A stretch of 64,000 nt of DNA from Gammaproteobacteria bacterium (GTDB taxonomy: Bacteria > Pseudomonadota > Gammaproteobacteria > Arenicellales > Poriferihabitantaceae), in NCBI GenBank assembly GCA_030432755.1, contig JAUILZ010000021.1, positions 1-64,000 of the forward strand. The letters are read 5' to 3'. Below are positions 44,501 to 52,026 of this stretch, piece by piece. Within the stretch, counting starts at the first letter, position 1. The number at the start of each line of letters is the position of its first letter. The position numbers were made by a program, and so were the translations under genes. The notes beneath the pieces were generated by a model. That model ran no database searches, was not told where the DNA came from, and saw only the letters and a list, made by a program, of their open reading frames with translations.

Positions 44501-45170
44501 AGCCCGAGATCAAAACGTAATCCGCGCCGTTCTGGCGGAAGTCGGCATCGCCCTCGCCGTCGCGCGAACTCACCGCGAAGTCCGCCTGCGCCGGGGGCGC
44601 GCGCGGATCGGGATCCACCATGCGCACCCGGTTGCCGGCGCGGGCGGCGGCGCCGGAATGGCAACTGTCGAGGATGAAGGTGACGTTCTTCGTGCGCGCC
44701 GTCAGTTCGCCGAGCAGGCCGTTGATCTCGTCGTCGGTGAGATCGAACACGCCTTCCGTGCGGCTGTCGTGGGCGACGATGGTCTCGTCCCAGCCGTCCA
44801 CCTCGTCGCCGCCTTCCTGGTCCCGGGACTGCGATCCGTGGCCGCTGTAATGCAGGATCGCGACGTCCCCCGCCGACACGCGCTCCACCAGGTGTCGGCG
44901 GATGCCGTCGATGATGTTGGCGCGCGTGGCCTGTTCATTCTTCAGCGTTGCGATGTTCGATTCCGGTACGTCGTACTTGCCGATGAGAATCTCGCGGATC
45001 AGGTCCACGTCGTTGACGCAGCCATGAAGATCACTCACCGCCTGGTAGTCGTCGATGCCGATCAGCAGCGCATGCTTTGTCGGCGTGTCCGCCCGCGCGA
45101 CGCCGGTCAGGCACAGGAAAGCGAACACGGCGAGCCGCAGCCGGGTGGAGGCAACTTGAAGGTCTGTCAT
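41532..45170 (-). CDS. Exported caspase - DUF4384 - subtilase fusion with Thr at the Ser position
   Basis: A 1212-residue protein from ATG 45170 (ATG 45173 is an alternative). Signal peptide to about residue 28 (LAVFAFLCLTGVARA). Caspase C14 domain about 32-295, with catalytic His111 (HYSGHGSQS) and Cys170 (ILDSCHSGA). A DUF4384-like beta domain lies at about 500-580 (LVYRVRN, LFVYVLDISSDGSVALLYPP). A subtilase (S8) domain spans about 795-1070: Asp803 (AHTDTGY), His852 (NPGHGTASGS), oxyanion Asn952 (AAAGNY). The nucleophile motif reads GTTFATG, so Thr1017 replaces the expected Ser. The caspase part looks active; the subtilase may be inactive or use Thr. Last gene of a series of three caspase-fold genes. 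Confidence 0.88.
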   Translation of the reverse strand: MTDLQVASTRLRLAVFAFLCLTGVARADTPTKHALLIGIDDYQAVSDLHGCVNDVDLIREILIGKYDVPESNIATLKNEQATRANIIDGIRRHLVERVSAGDVAILHYSGHGSQSRDQEGGDEVDGWDETIVAHDSRTEGVFDLTDDEINGLLGELTARTKNVTFILDSCHSGAAARAGNRVRMVDPDPRAPPAQADFAVSSRDGEGDADFRQNGADYVLISGCLATELSNESQFDGRRHGAMTWFLGEALKAAGPDATYRSVMDSVGADVTSRFPSQHPQVEGPGMDLRLFGTDKILPRPYVLVKSVDGDVVRLNGGKVLGLQEDAVLRLYPPETADFDNADPVGSARVIAVEAFSAQARIVEGAPVTPGTKALIEFSAFGQAPTTLYIGAELPAALAGLDERLADHPALERVDSPADAMLLLEHQEDSITLRSGDLEQLASPLPVSTPNLGNRVVAMIGDVVHWRSLRDLRNPHSGLSVGFDFELKDNPGRGLNPAAVTPGQHLVYRVRNEEAETPLFVYVLDISSDGSVALLYPPPGEQQALSAGAVLEREIEMYLPPDIAQVTDVLKVIATTEPVDASVFPRGSLRASERATGSRANMDPLSQFLADATRGARAGRPVNVASWVTAERSVRIRPPEAITSGFALHFDQPVEAAALPTRLGAARDVCAQGESAENSGCLQLRAVDSTGTIYEMESPALSRSEQENRSIGAIFDEAYLIQEQTGAIRVEPNLEIEAPGLIDQQGIDKRELLGDSSHDAAAEADELWSLRQARVVEAWQKIRDRHGVAEGHEADGILVAHTDTGYLPHPENWEPVDGVRPIDPDRGYDYYDGDEDPLDPLLDSSKLDNPGHGTASGSVIVSPAGCQLENTPGCVNGLARGARLVPLRVHRTVSQINTSNLAQAIRDVAEGRIEGSPQLISTAMGGPPSFNLYRAVRSAEENGVLMVAAAGNYVRTVVWPARFHSTIAAAAVNVRCTPWQHSSRGDKVDISAPGESVWRATLNSEHEYINYMGKGTTFATGNTAAAAALWLSWHRDDPALAALRQEGRLTAAFREALAASAWRPTGGDTDPPDTVCSGESWDDDNFGPGIVDIAALLDVPLPAAGTRELAVMDEEQVPLFASLYPDGTPPERVHGDYRTLLGAADDVPLAELSGFETEIMHHYTLDDGVRRTIESLLASQRGDESTERARDALLSQDLSSKLRGQLRSSGSP

Positions 45171-45187
45171 CATCCCTGGCGACCGGT

Positions 45188-46381
45188 CTACTTGCGCAGG
45201 CAGGCGGGCGGTACGCTCCCCAGCCGGCCCTGGACGACCTTTGCGCTTTTCACGTTGGCATACTGGTCGCGCTTGGCGGTTTTCTGCATCAGGTAGGCCT
45301 CCTGCAGCATCTGCTCGAGAGACTTGTAATAGCGGAAGCATTCTTCCGGAATCTCGCTGCGCGACTTGCCCTTCATGTTGTCCAGCAGGGTATACAGGCG
45401 CAGGTTCTCTTCGCGGCTGATGAGCCCGTCGACCACCCAGTCCGCCAGCACCGCCTTGTGCTGGCGCTCGGTATCCGGGCTGAGGACGGCGTTGCCCGCC
45501 TGGGGAGTCGGGAGTCGCATCGAGCGGGTGGGAAGCGCGGCGTCCGCGGCAATGGCTACCGATTCCACCGTGCTGGCGGCTTCGGCGTCCGGCGCCGGGG
45601 CGGGCGCCGAACGGCTTTCCACGAAGTGTTGCAGTTCGGCGATGTCCACGACCCTGTCGGCATTACTGTCCGCCGCCCCGCGGATACCCGCGGCCAGCAA
45701 GCCGGAAAGAATGTCGTCCGATGCACCTTGCCCGCCTGGTGACAGCCATTCGGACAGGACGACGCGATCGCCGCCCAGCTCGGACGCCTGCGCGGCGAGG
45801 CGCGCGGAAAACATCGAATCGGCCTGCCGTGGCTGCACGAGGTCCGCGCCCGCTTTGGTGTAACCGACTTCGCCCAGGTCGTAGAGGGCGAGCGCGAGCA
45901 GTTGCTTCGGCGTCGCCAGGCGATCCAGCAGTTCACCGAGTTCCCGCAGGCTCAGGCCATCCACCTCGACTTCCGCCCCGCGGGTATCCTGGAACGCGAT
46001 GAAGATGTCTTCACTGCGTTCGCTGGTCGCGGCGCCGGCATTGATCAATACCAGTGCCACGTCCTCGCGTCCCGCCCTGAGGGCGAGATCGCCCAGCGAT
46101 TGCAGGGCTTCGCGCCGAGTGCCGTCGCGCACGTAACGCACGTCGTAGCCCTCTCTGAGCAGTGCGCGCAACAGCGGAGAGGTATCCGGACCCGCCTGAT
46201 GATGGCCGATATGCGCGTAGTGGCGGACATCGATCAGCAGGGCATGCTTCCCCGGCACCGGATCCGCGGCGGCGTTCGCCGACATCGGCGCGGCGAAGAT
46301 CGACGTGAGCAGGGCGAGGCGCAGAAGTTGAAGACACACTTGCCGGAAAGGGCCCGCCGCCCCGTAATTATTCGAATCCAT
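45188..46381 (-). CDS. Exported pseudo-caspase with EF-hand loop
   Basis: A 397-residue protein with a signal peptide (LLRLALLTSIFAAPMSANA) and a caspase-like domain starting GKHALLIDVRHYAHIG. The His motif expected as AGHG reads INAGAATS (about residues 113-120), and the Cys motif expected as LDxC reads YDLGEVG (about 167-173). Both catalytic residues are therefore missing. At 238-249 lies a canonical EF-hand calcium loop, DSNADRVVDIAE. A C-terminal helical region (about 305-397) is like that of the upstream caspase. ATG 46381 overlaps the upstream gene by 14 bp; 17 bp separate it from the fusion gene. Likely a regulatory partner of the active caspases. Confidence 0.78.
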   Translation of the reverse strand: MDSNNYGAAGPFRQVCLQLLRLALLTSIFAAPMSANAAADPVPGKHALLIDVRHYAHIGHHQAGPDTSPLLRALLREGYDVRYVRDGTRREALQSLGDLALRAGREDVALVLINAGAATSERSEDIFIAFQDTRGAEVEVDGLSLRELGELLDRLATPKQLLALALYDLGEVGYTKAGADLVQPRQADSMFSARLAAQASELGGDRVVLSEWLSPGGQGASDDILSGLLAAGIRGAADSNADRVVDIAELQHFVESRSAPAPAPDAEAASTVESVAIAADAALPTRSMRLPTPQAGNAVLSPDTERQHKAVLADWVVDGLISREENLRLYTLLDNMKGKSRSEIPEECFRYYKSLEQMLQEAYLMQKTAKRDQYANVKSAKVVQGRLGSVPPACLRK

Positions 46382-47675
46382 AGATATGCTTGAGTTCGTT
46401 GTTCAGCGCGTCGGCCAGGATGTTCTCGTCTATCAATCCCTGCTGAAAGAACGCCATGCTGTCCTGCAGGTTGACCATTGCCAGCCGGTCCACGCCGTTC
46501 AACGCGGCGAGGTTGGCTTCTGCCTGCACCCAGGCGATCAGTGTGCGGTAGATGCGAAACTTCACCTCTGGAGAGATCCACGGCGGTGTCTGCGTAGCCC
46601 AGCGCGCAAGCAGTGCCTTGTACTCCGCGCTGATCTCTTCGGCATTGAGTGCCGCCTCGGGTAACGGGAACAGTATCCAGTCGCTCATGCCCTGTGCGTT
46701 CACCACGCTCACCGGGCGCTGGGAGGTGCCGCTCTCGTCGGAGAGCGCGGCGATCTCGCTGGACAGGAACTGCTCCAGCTCCACCAGGCTGAGGTTGCCG
46801 TCATCGTCGGTATCCGCGTCCCGGCTGGCCATGGCGCGAATCAGGGCCTCGGTGAACACGCCGTTCTGGTATTCATCGTTTTCAAACGCCTGGTCCCGCG
46901 CGGCCGCCAGGATCGCGAGCCCCGATGACTGGTCCAGGTCGATGGTTTGCAGTTCCTCCACCGGCAATGCACCACGGGTTATGTTGGGACTGGCGAAATC
47001 GATCGTACGGCTGTCGCCGGGCACCAGCGACTCGAAGCGCACGTCGCCGCTGAAACAGTGATCCAGCAACACCAGTTTTCTCCTTGCCCGGACGTCGTCG
47101 ATGTAGTCCATCAGGTGCGACAGCCGGATACCGTTGTGGTCGAGGCTGGACAGACGGGTATCGTGGGTCAGCCAGAAAGTCCGGTCGATGCGCGCGTCGC
47201 GCATGCCGTGGCCGGCGAAGAACAGGATGAACGAGTCTTCCTCGGTGACGAGGTCGCGCAGCTCAGTGAATGCGCGAATGATGTCCTCGCGTTCCGCGTC
47301 GTCGTCGACTTGCGAGAAAACCGTGTAACCATTGGCCTCCAGCACCTCCTTGAGATCCCTGGCGTCGTCGTCGGGGTACTGCAGAGGGATGATGCCCTCG
47401 CGGGTGCCGTCGTAGTCGTACTTGCTGATGCCGATGACGAGCGCATAGTTGGCGCCATGCGCGGACAGGGAAATGAAGGTCAGCGTCAGGGCAGTGGCGA
47501 GCAGGTGGAGGACGCAGCGAAGCCGGGATCCATCCCGCCGGCGCGAAACAGCATCCCGGGTGTCGGTATTTTCGCGGACCGATGCAGACCGGGCAATGCG
47601 CAGCCCGGCGTGGCGATCCGATCCAACGTCATCCACATGATCCATGCGTCGTTGATCGCGACTATCCCTCGTCAT
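46368..47675 (-). CDS. Exported or membrane-anchored caspase-family protein with EF-hand loop
   Basis: A 435-residue protein. Start ATG 47675 is set by a strong SD (GGAGGG, 4 nt upstream); ATG 47702 would put the SD inside. About 50 polar residues precede a hydrophobic segment (VLHLLATALTLTFISLSAHG, 55-74), so it may be membrane-anchored. Caspase domain: NYALVIGISKYDYDG, catalytic His156 in FFAGHGMRD and Cys207 in LLDHCFSGD, both intact. EF-hand loop DTDDDGNLSLVE at 288-299. A C-terminal helical domain (about 335-435) begins at ALNAEEISAEYKAL. The pseudo-caspase gene downstream overlaps its end. Confidence 0.85.
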   Translation of the reverse strand: MTRDSRDQRRMDHVDDVGSDRHAGLRIARSASVRENTDTRDAVSRRRDGSRLRCVLHLLATALTLTFISLSAHGANYALVIGISKYDYDGTREGIIPLQYPDDDARDLKEVLEANGYTVFSQVDDDAEREDIIRAFTELRDLVTEEDSFILFFAGHGMRDARIDRTFWLTHDTRLSSLDHNGIRLSHLMDYIDDVRARRKLVLLDHCFSGDVRFESLVPGDSRTIDFASPNITRGALPVEELQTIDLDQSSGLAILAAARDQAFENDEYQNGVFTEALIRAMASRDADTDDDGNLSLVELEQFLSSEIAALSDESGTSQRPVSVVNAQGMSDWILFPLPEAALNAEEISAEYKALLARWATQTPPWISPEVKFRIYRTLIAWVQAEANLAALNGVDRLAMVNLQDSMAFFQQGLIDENILADALNNELKHIYGFE

Positions 47676-47845
47676 GTTGCCCTCCAGGCAACCATAACTC
47701 AAAACCAGACTACTCCTGCGTTTTTACACTGTCAACGCCATGTGCGCGTGAAAATGTCACAGGACAATCAACGGGTCACCTGCAGCGAGGCGTGCGGCGG
47801 CATCCATCGAACGGGATGCACGCCGCGTGTTGGACTGGCGCGATT

Positions 47846-49621
47846 TCAGTCGCCGCGTCGCATCAGTATGAGTTGGTGATTGCCAGTATTCAGTTTGCTC
47901 CTGCCACTGGCATTCCTCCGCTTCGCCTTCAGCTGCTCCGCCTTCGCCTTGGCGGTGATCCGCGCGCGGCGCTCTTCGGCAACTGCGGCGAGCTTGCGCC
48001 GCTCCTCGGCGACCTGCTCCACAATTTTGCGCTCGATGGCCTGGCGTTGTTTTTCGGCGGCCTGCTGCGCGGCCTGTTGTGCCGCCAGGGTAGCCTCGCG
48101 ACGCTGCTCTTCCCTGGCCCGGTCCATACGGGCGCGGATCGCGGCGAGCTGCTGTTCACGCGCGGCCCGCTGTTCGGCGACCATCGCATCGTGGCGGCGC
48201 CGTGCTTCGACGCTGCGATCGTCCTGGACGGAAACGCCCGTCAGTTCATTACCAGGTTGTGATCCCGGACCTGTCGTGGGAGGAGTCATCACCCCCGTTT
48301 TGAACGCGGGCTGGAATGCCTGCTGCGGGTCTTTCGCGCCGTCCGTAAGATCCGTCGCCAGCCCGCTGCTGACAGGCGCGAGCTCGATGTCGCAGACGAT
48401 ATGGTAATCCTTCCATTCGGACACCACGGTATCGGCGGCGGGCTGCGAGGCGATGACGATACCGCCCAGGCCCGGGTTTTCAGGGCCGGACTGGCGCTGC
48501 GCAACGACCCGGACCTTGCCCGTGTGCACGTTGCCGGCATTGGGCGCCTCGTTGCCGAAGTCGGCGCCCGCCGTGGGCGTCCATGACGGCCCGTCGCCTT
48601 CGCCGCCGGCGCCGACGCCGGGGAGAAAGCCCGCGGTATCCGCGCCGAAACCCGCGGTATGCCCGCCGCCGGTATTTTCCAGCCCCGCCAGGGGGACGCT
48701 GAAGGTGTCCATGTGACCGGCCTCCATGAGTCCAGCATCGCCCGCGGGCGCCGTGCTCAGGGCATAGTTGACGGACTTGAGATTTCCGGCCTGGTCCGAG
48801 GCAATCTCATACCAGAGGTCGAAGTCGCCCGGGACATTACTGCGGGTAGTGCTCGATACCAGGATGTCGCGCGGGCACTGGCCGGAAGCGGTATGGAATA
48901 CATGCAGTTCCGTATCCAGCAACTCGAAGTCCGGCAGGTCGACGACGACCTCACCGCTGCCCCCGGTGTTCGGTGTCGGCGGCGTAATCGCCTCGCAGAC
49001 CACTACGGACTGTTCCGGCGGGCTCCAGGCGTCGCTTGCACCGAACTCATCGAACAGGAGAGGAGTGGGGTCATAGAAACTGATGTCTGACTTGAGCCGC
49101 CATTCCACCGCGAGGGGGCGCTCCACGCCATGGATTTCCGCTGCATCCATGCCGGCGTCCCCGAGAAACTGCACCAGGTTGTTGCACTGGGCCACGCTCC
49201 AGGACTGCAGCCCCGTGGAGATGGTGTTTCCGACAGTCTTGCTGATCTGTTTGGGGCGCTTGCCCACGGGGAGGCTCTCACCGATATCCCAGGACGAGAG
49301 ATCGGGGCCCGTGGGCTTGCCCGCGACGACATGGTCCTGGGTGTTCTCCACGCTCGGCCAGACTGACCAGCTCTTGATCTTCGAATTACCGCTGGCGTCG
49401 ATGAAAATATCCGCCTGCCAGACATGGGCCACCGAGGTGGTCTGGGTATAGACCCCATCCGCCCCGGTAACGTGGATGATCGGCCATTCGGTGTTCGAGA
49501 CCGTGAAGTCTCCTGGCTGGGTGGGCCCGTCGGCGTAAGCGCACTGGATGGCGCTGGCGCCTATAACGGCGAGAAACCAGGGTTGCCAGGTGGCCGGATT
49601 GTAAGGTTTGACAGTTTTCAT
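47846..49621 (-). CDS. Large exported protein with C-terminal coiled coil, unknown family
   Basis: A 591-residue protein, not recognised. Signal peptide WFLAVIGASAIQCAYA; a mature beta-rich region rich in Gly, Ser, Thr and Asp with several cysteines (AQCNNL, VVCEAI, GQCPRD, IVCDIE) and Gly/Asn-rich spacers around 335-385. From about residue 475 it turns into a strongly charged Ala/Arg/Glu/Gln helix (heptad-like, REQQLAAIRARMDRAREEQR) of about 90 residues, ending in a short basic tail. SD AAGGGAG precedes the ATG. It is followed on the same strand by the caspase genes, 170 bp away, so a shared function is possible. Confidence 0.72.
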   Translation of the reverse strand: MKTVKPYNPATWQPWFLAVIGASAIQCAYADGPTQPGDFTVSNTEWPIIHVTGADGVYTQTTSVAHVWQADIFIDASGNSKIKSWSVWPSVENTQDHVVAGKPTGPDLSSWDIGESLPVGKRPKQISKTVGNTISTGLQSWSVAQCNNLVQFLGDAGMDAAEIHGVERPLAVEWRLKSDISFYDPTPLLFDEFGASDAWSPPEQSVVVCEAITPPTPNTGGSGEVVVDLPDFELLDTELHVFHTASGQCPRDILVSSTTRSNVPGDFDLWYEIASDQAGNLKSVNYALSTAPAGDAGLMEAGHMDTFSVPLAGLENTGGGHTAGFGADTAGFLPGVGAGGEGDGPSWTPTAGADFGNEAPNAGNVHTGKVRVVAQRQSGPENPGLGGIVIASQPAADTVVSEWKDYHIVCDIELAPVSSGLATDLTDGAKDPQQAFQPAFKTGVMTPPTTGPGSQPGNELTGVSVQDDRSVEARRRHDAMVAEQRAAREQQLAAIRARMDRAREEQRREATLAAQQAAQQAAEKQRQAIERKIVEQVAEERRKLAAVAEERRARITAKAKAEQLKAKRRNASGRSKLNTGNHQLILMRRGD

Positions 49622-49742
49622 GGTACGACTCCCTTGAACATGAATGCTCGTTGATGCTTAAGGGGAGGTCGACCCGGACTGCGCCCGGGTTCAGGGAAAT
49701 TTTGGGTCGATACCGTGCCCTGGCGGTCAGCGAAGGATGCGG

Positions 49743-49775
49743 ATCAGGCATTTTGTTCGAACGAACGTGCCTGAT
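49743..49775. other. Inverted repeat downstream of the small exported protein gene
   Basis: Perfect 8-bp arms ATCAGGCA and TGCCTGAT around a 17-nt loop that itself contains the palindrome GTTCGAAC. It lies 20 bp past the stop of the minus-strand small-protein gene. No T-run, so it could be a weak or Rho-assisted end or an operator for the next gene. Confidence 0.4.
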
Positions 49776-49794
49776 ATGTGCCCGCGAACAGGAG

Positions 49795-50169
49795 CTATTC
49801 GGACGTTATGTAGTAATCGAATGTGCCCCGGACATTGCCGGGATTGACTGGCGTGAATCCGATCGTGACGTCATTACCCGGTGCCACGGTAAATTTCAGG
49901 GCAAAGGTGCTCCGTTCCCTGGCGTCCGAAAAGAACAGCCCATATCCGGTCACGCCGTTGTTGGCATAGAACTGGCCGCCACCCGGGCGGCAGGTGGACC
50001 GGACGATCTGAACGGTAGCGCTCTGCGTGCTACCTGAGAAGTTGCGGAAAACCTTCATGGGCAGGTCTTTGCAGCGGGTGCTCTTGATGACGGCTTCACC
50101 TGCCGCGATCTGCACCGGGCCGATCGCCACGATCCAGGTCATTAACAAAGTTGTGAGTTTCTTTTTCAT
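49795..50169 (-). CDS. Small exported protein, unknown family
   Basis: A 124-residue protein with a clear signal peptide (MKKKLTTLLMTWIVAIGPVQIAAG). The mature part (about 100 residues) is predicted beta-rich with only two cysteines (TRCKDL and RSTCRPG), which could form a disulfide. Segments include FRNFSGSTQSATVQIV and GTFDYYITSE at the end. I do not recognise the family. A strong SD (GGAGGT, 4 nt spacing) precedes the ATG. It is the first gene of the minus-strand series of exported proteins that ends with the caspase-subtilase fusion, 173 bp before the coiled-coil protein. Confidence 0.7.
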   Translation of the reverse strand: MKKKLTTLLMTWIVAIGPVQIAAGEAVIKSTRCKDLPMKVFRNFSGSTQSATVQIVRSTCRPGGGQFYANNGVTGYGLFFSDARERSTFALKFTVAPGNDVTIGFTPVNPGNVRGTFDYYITSE

Positions 50170-50491
50170 GAGTACCTCCGATATCTAACTGTAGGTTGCC
50201 GAACACTTCCCGTGCCAGTTGCGGTGTCGTGGACCACGAGCCAAAGACGGGCCGGACCGGCGATCACTCGCCGATTTCCCCCGAGTCGGCGCGATGGGCG
50301 ATATGGTTCAAATCATCCATTGCGCGTCGGTGTCCCCGGTAGCAATCGAGGGCCAAAGTGTCGCCGCATCCCGACGGCAAATGCGCCTGTTTGTAACAAT
50401 TTGTAAGGCCTCATCGCCGGATGGAAGCGGGCTGACCCGCTTTCGGTTAACATGATCACAGGCACTTGCGGGCGGTGGGGCCTGTAGGCAC
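50170..50491. other. Divergent intergenic region, no gene seen
   Basis: This 322-bp region separates the minus-strand exported-protein series from the plus-strand unknown paralogues, so it should hold promoters for both. Apart from the SD of the small exported-protein gene next to 50169, I see no promoter with a good -35/-10 pair, no coding frame and no recognised operator. Confidence 0.4.
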
Positions 50492-51082
50492 ATGGGACGT
50501 ATTCAGACGCGGGAACCGGGCCGGTTGGCCAAACCAGGCGTACTGGAAGCATTGTCATGTCATGCCGTTCCGGCGGATTCCCTGCGTCAGCTCGAAAGCT
50601 CCATCCGCGCGTGGCGCGAATATCTCCTCGTGCTGTTTCCACCGCCCTCCACCCGGGACCTCACCGAGGATGCCCTGTCGCGTATCGAGATGGTGGATAC
50701 CGAGCACTATCTCGACACCAGGATCCAGGTTTCCCAGTGCCTGGTGGCGGTCCGGGACAGCGAACTGGAAAAGCTCTTCGAGGAAGCGCTGGGCGGCCTG
50801 CGCAGGGTGTCGAGTCACTACTTTCACAGGATCCTGCCGGATATCTGTGATAACAACCGCAGCCTGCTCGCCTCCGTGCATCACGATCACATCGCGGAAC
50901 ATGCGGATGATTCCGGCTGGGTCGACCCCCACGTTCTCGAGGACAGCGTCGAATACAAGGACTGCCTGATTTCCCAGCGCAAGCAACTGAAGACCGCCAT
51001 GGTGCGTCACCGGGCGCGGGTGGCGAACCAGTTCTCCCTCCTGGAAACCCTCGTCCGGCACAGTTTTCGCGGCGGGGACTGA
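50492..51082 (+). CDS. Unknown helical protein, paralogue A
   Basis: A 196-residue, predicted all-helical cytoplasmic protein without signal peptide or membrane segment; family not recognised. Its core, LRQLESSIRAWREYLLVLFPPPSTRDL, DTEHYLDTRIQVSQC and YFHRILPDICDNNRSLL, is clearly homologous to the next gene (PSTR, YLD, I-Q-S-C and LP-C-NSR-L positions shared). The C-terminal part (KQLKTAMVRHRARVANQFSLLETLV) is a long helix present in both. It is divergent from the exported-protein series. The start is the only ATG near the beginning; no strong SD is seen. Confidence 0.68.
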   Translation: MGRIQTREPGRLAKPGVLEALSCHAVPADSLRQLESSIRAWREYLLVLFPPPSTRDLTEDALSRIEMVDTEHYLDTRIQVSQCLVAVRDSELEKLFEEALGGLRRVSSHYFHRILPDICDNNRSLLASVHHDHIAEHADDSGWVDPHVLEDSVEYKDCLISQRKQLKTAMVRHRARVANQFSLLETLVRHSFRGGD

Positions 51083-51123
51083 CTGCGGGAAGCGTTCGCG
51101 CGGCCACGCGTTTCCCCGCGGGA

Positions 51124-51154
51124 TTGACTCCGGCCATGTAATTCCGTGTAAAAT
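51124..51154 (+). promoter_or_regulatory. Possible promoter of paralogue B
   Basis: TTGACT (51124-51129), a 19-bp spacer and TAAAAT (51149-51154), within the 279-bp gap before the second paralogue. The spacing is longer than ideal. Confidence 0.35.
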
Positions 51155-51361
51155 GAGAGCACAAATGAGGAGGGAAGGAGACGGACCGGGGTCATAAGTG
51201 ACCGGAGTTCGTTGTCTGCGTAGTACCGGTTGCGTGACCCGTGTCGGCGCAAGGTGCTGTGTTGTACGCGAATCCTGTCGCGACGCCCCGGTGGTAAAAC
51301 GCCTTAAGAAGCAGGCTGCATCCGGACGATCGCCGTTCGGCAATGCGGTCGGGGGGATTCC

Positions 51362-52015
51362 ATGCAAGACCAGTCAACGGATAGCGCCAGTCGCTCCAGC
51401 GTCGCCACCTCGTATTCCGCGGATCGCGCAGAGTTCGATCCCGTGCAACCGCCTGACGATTCCGACCACGGCCAGTTGCTCTCAGCCATGGATCGTTGGG
51501 AACGGTTTCTCAACATCGTGTTTACCCATCCCTCGACACGCAAGCTCGACTCCGAGACGCTGGAGCGTTTCGCGCGCGAGGACGCGGAACGCTATCTCGA
51601 CGTCAAGATCCAGCTATCCCGCTGCCAGGATGATGACAGTGGCCAGGGCCTTGAAACGCATTTTGACGAACGCTTCCGCGCCATCCGCCAGGTCACCTAC
51701 CAGTACATCACCACGGAACTGCCGGGTCTTTGCGAGAACAGCCGCGACCTGATGGCGCTTGCAAAAGGCGGAACGGAGGCGGTCAGCGTGCGCAGGCTTG
51801 CCGATGCCGGCCTGACCTCCACGCCGGGCGTGGGAATCAACAGGAAACACAAGGATCGCCTCGTACTGCAGAGGCAAAAGCTGAAGCGCGTCATCAGCCG
51901 TCAGCACGCGGACGTGGGAACCAGGCTGGATGCGCTACGTGGGGATATCGGGCGCTGGTTCGCATTGCGTTCGGCCACCCGCAAGCGGGAGGCGACAGCA
52001 AGAGCCCTGGACTGA
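51362..52015 (+). CDS. Unknown helical protein, paralogue B
   Basis: A 217-residue cytoplasmic, helical protein homologous to the preceding gene: WERFLNIVFTHPSTRKLDSE, DAERYLDVKIQLSRC, YITTELPGLCENSRDLM and a C-terminal KQKLKRVISRQHADVGTRLDAL-type helix align over most of the length. It has an extra acidic, Ser-rich N-terminus of about 35 residues and an insert around residues 130-160. SD-like GGGGGGA lies upstream of ATG 51362. The function is unknown; the 279-bp separation and own promoter suggest that the two copies are regulated separately. Confidence 0.72.
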   Translation: MQDQSTDSASRSSVATSYSADRAEFDPVQPPDDSDHGQLLSAMDRWERFLNIVFTHPSTRKLDSETLERFAREDAERYLDVKIQLSRCQDDDSGQGLETHFDERFRAIRQVTYQYITTELPGLCENSRDLMALAKGGTEAVSVRRLADAGLTSTPGVGINRKHKDRLVLQRQKLKRVISRQHADVGTRLDALRGDIGRWFALRSATRKREATARALD

Positions 52016-52026
52016 CTTGTTCAGGG

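Noticed and set aside
41532..47675. Caspase genes as part of a CRISPR-guided caspase (Craspase) or CHAT/TPR conflict system
   Set aside because: The proteins have signal peptides, there is no gRAMP, NTPase, TPR or nuclease gene nearby, and the fold start matches metacaspase-like C14 proteins, not CHAT.
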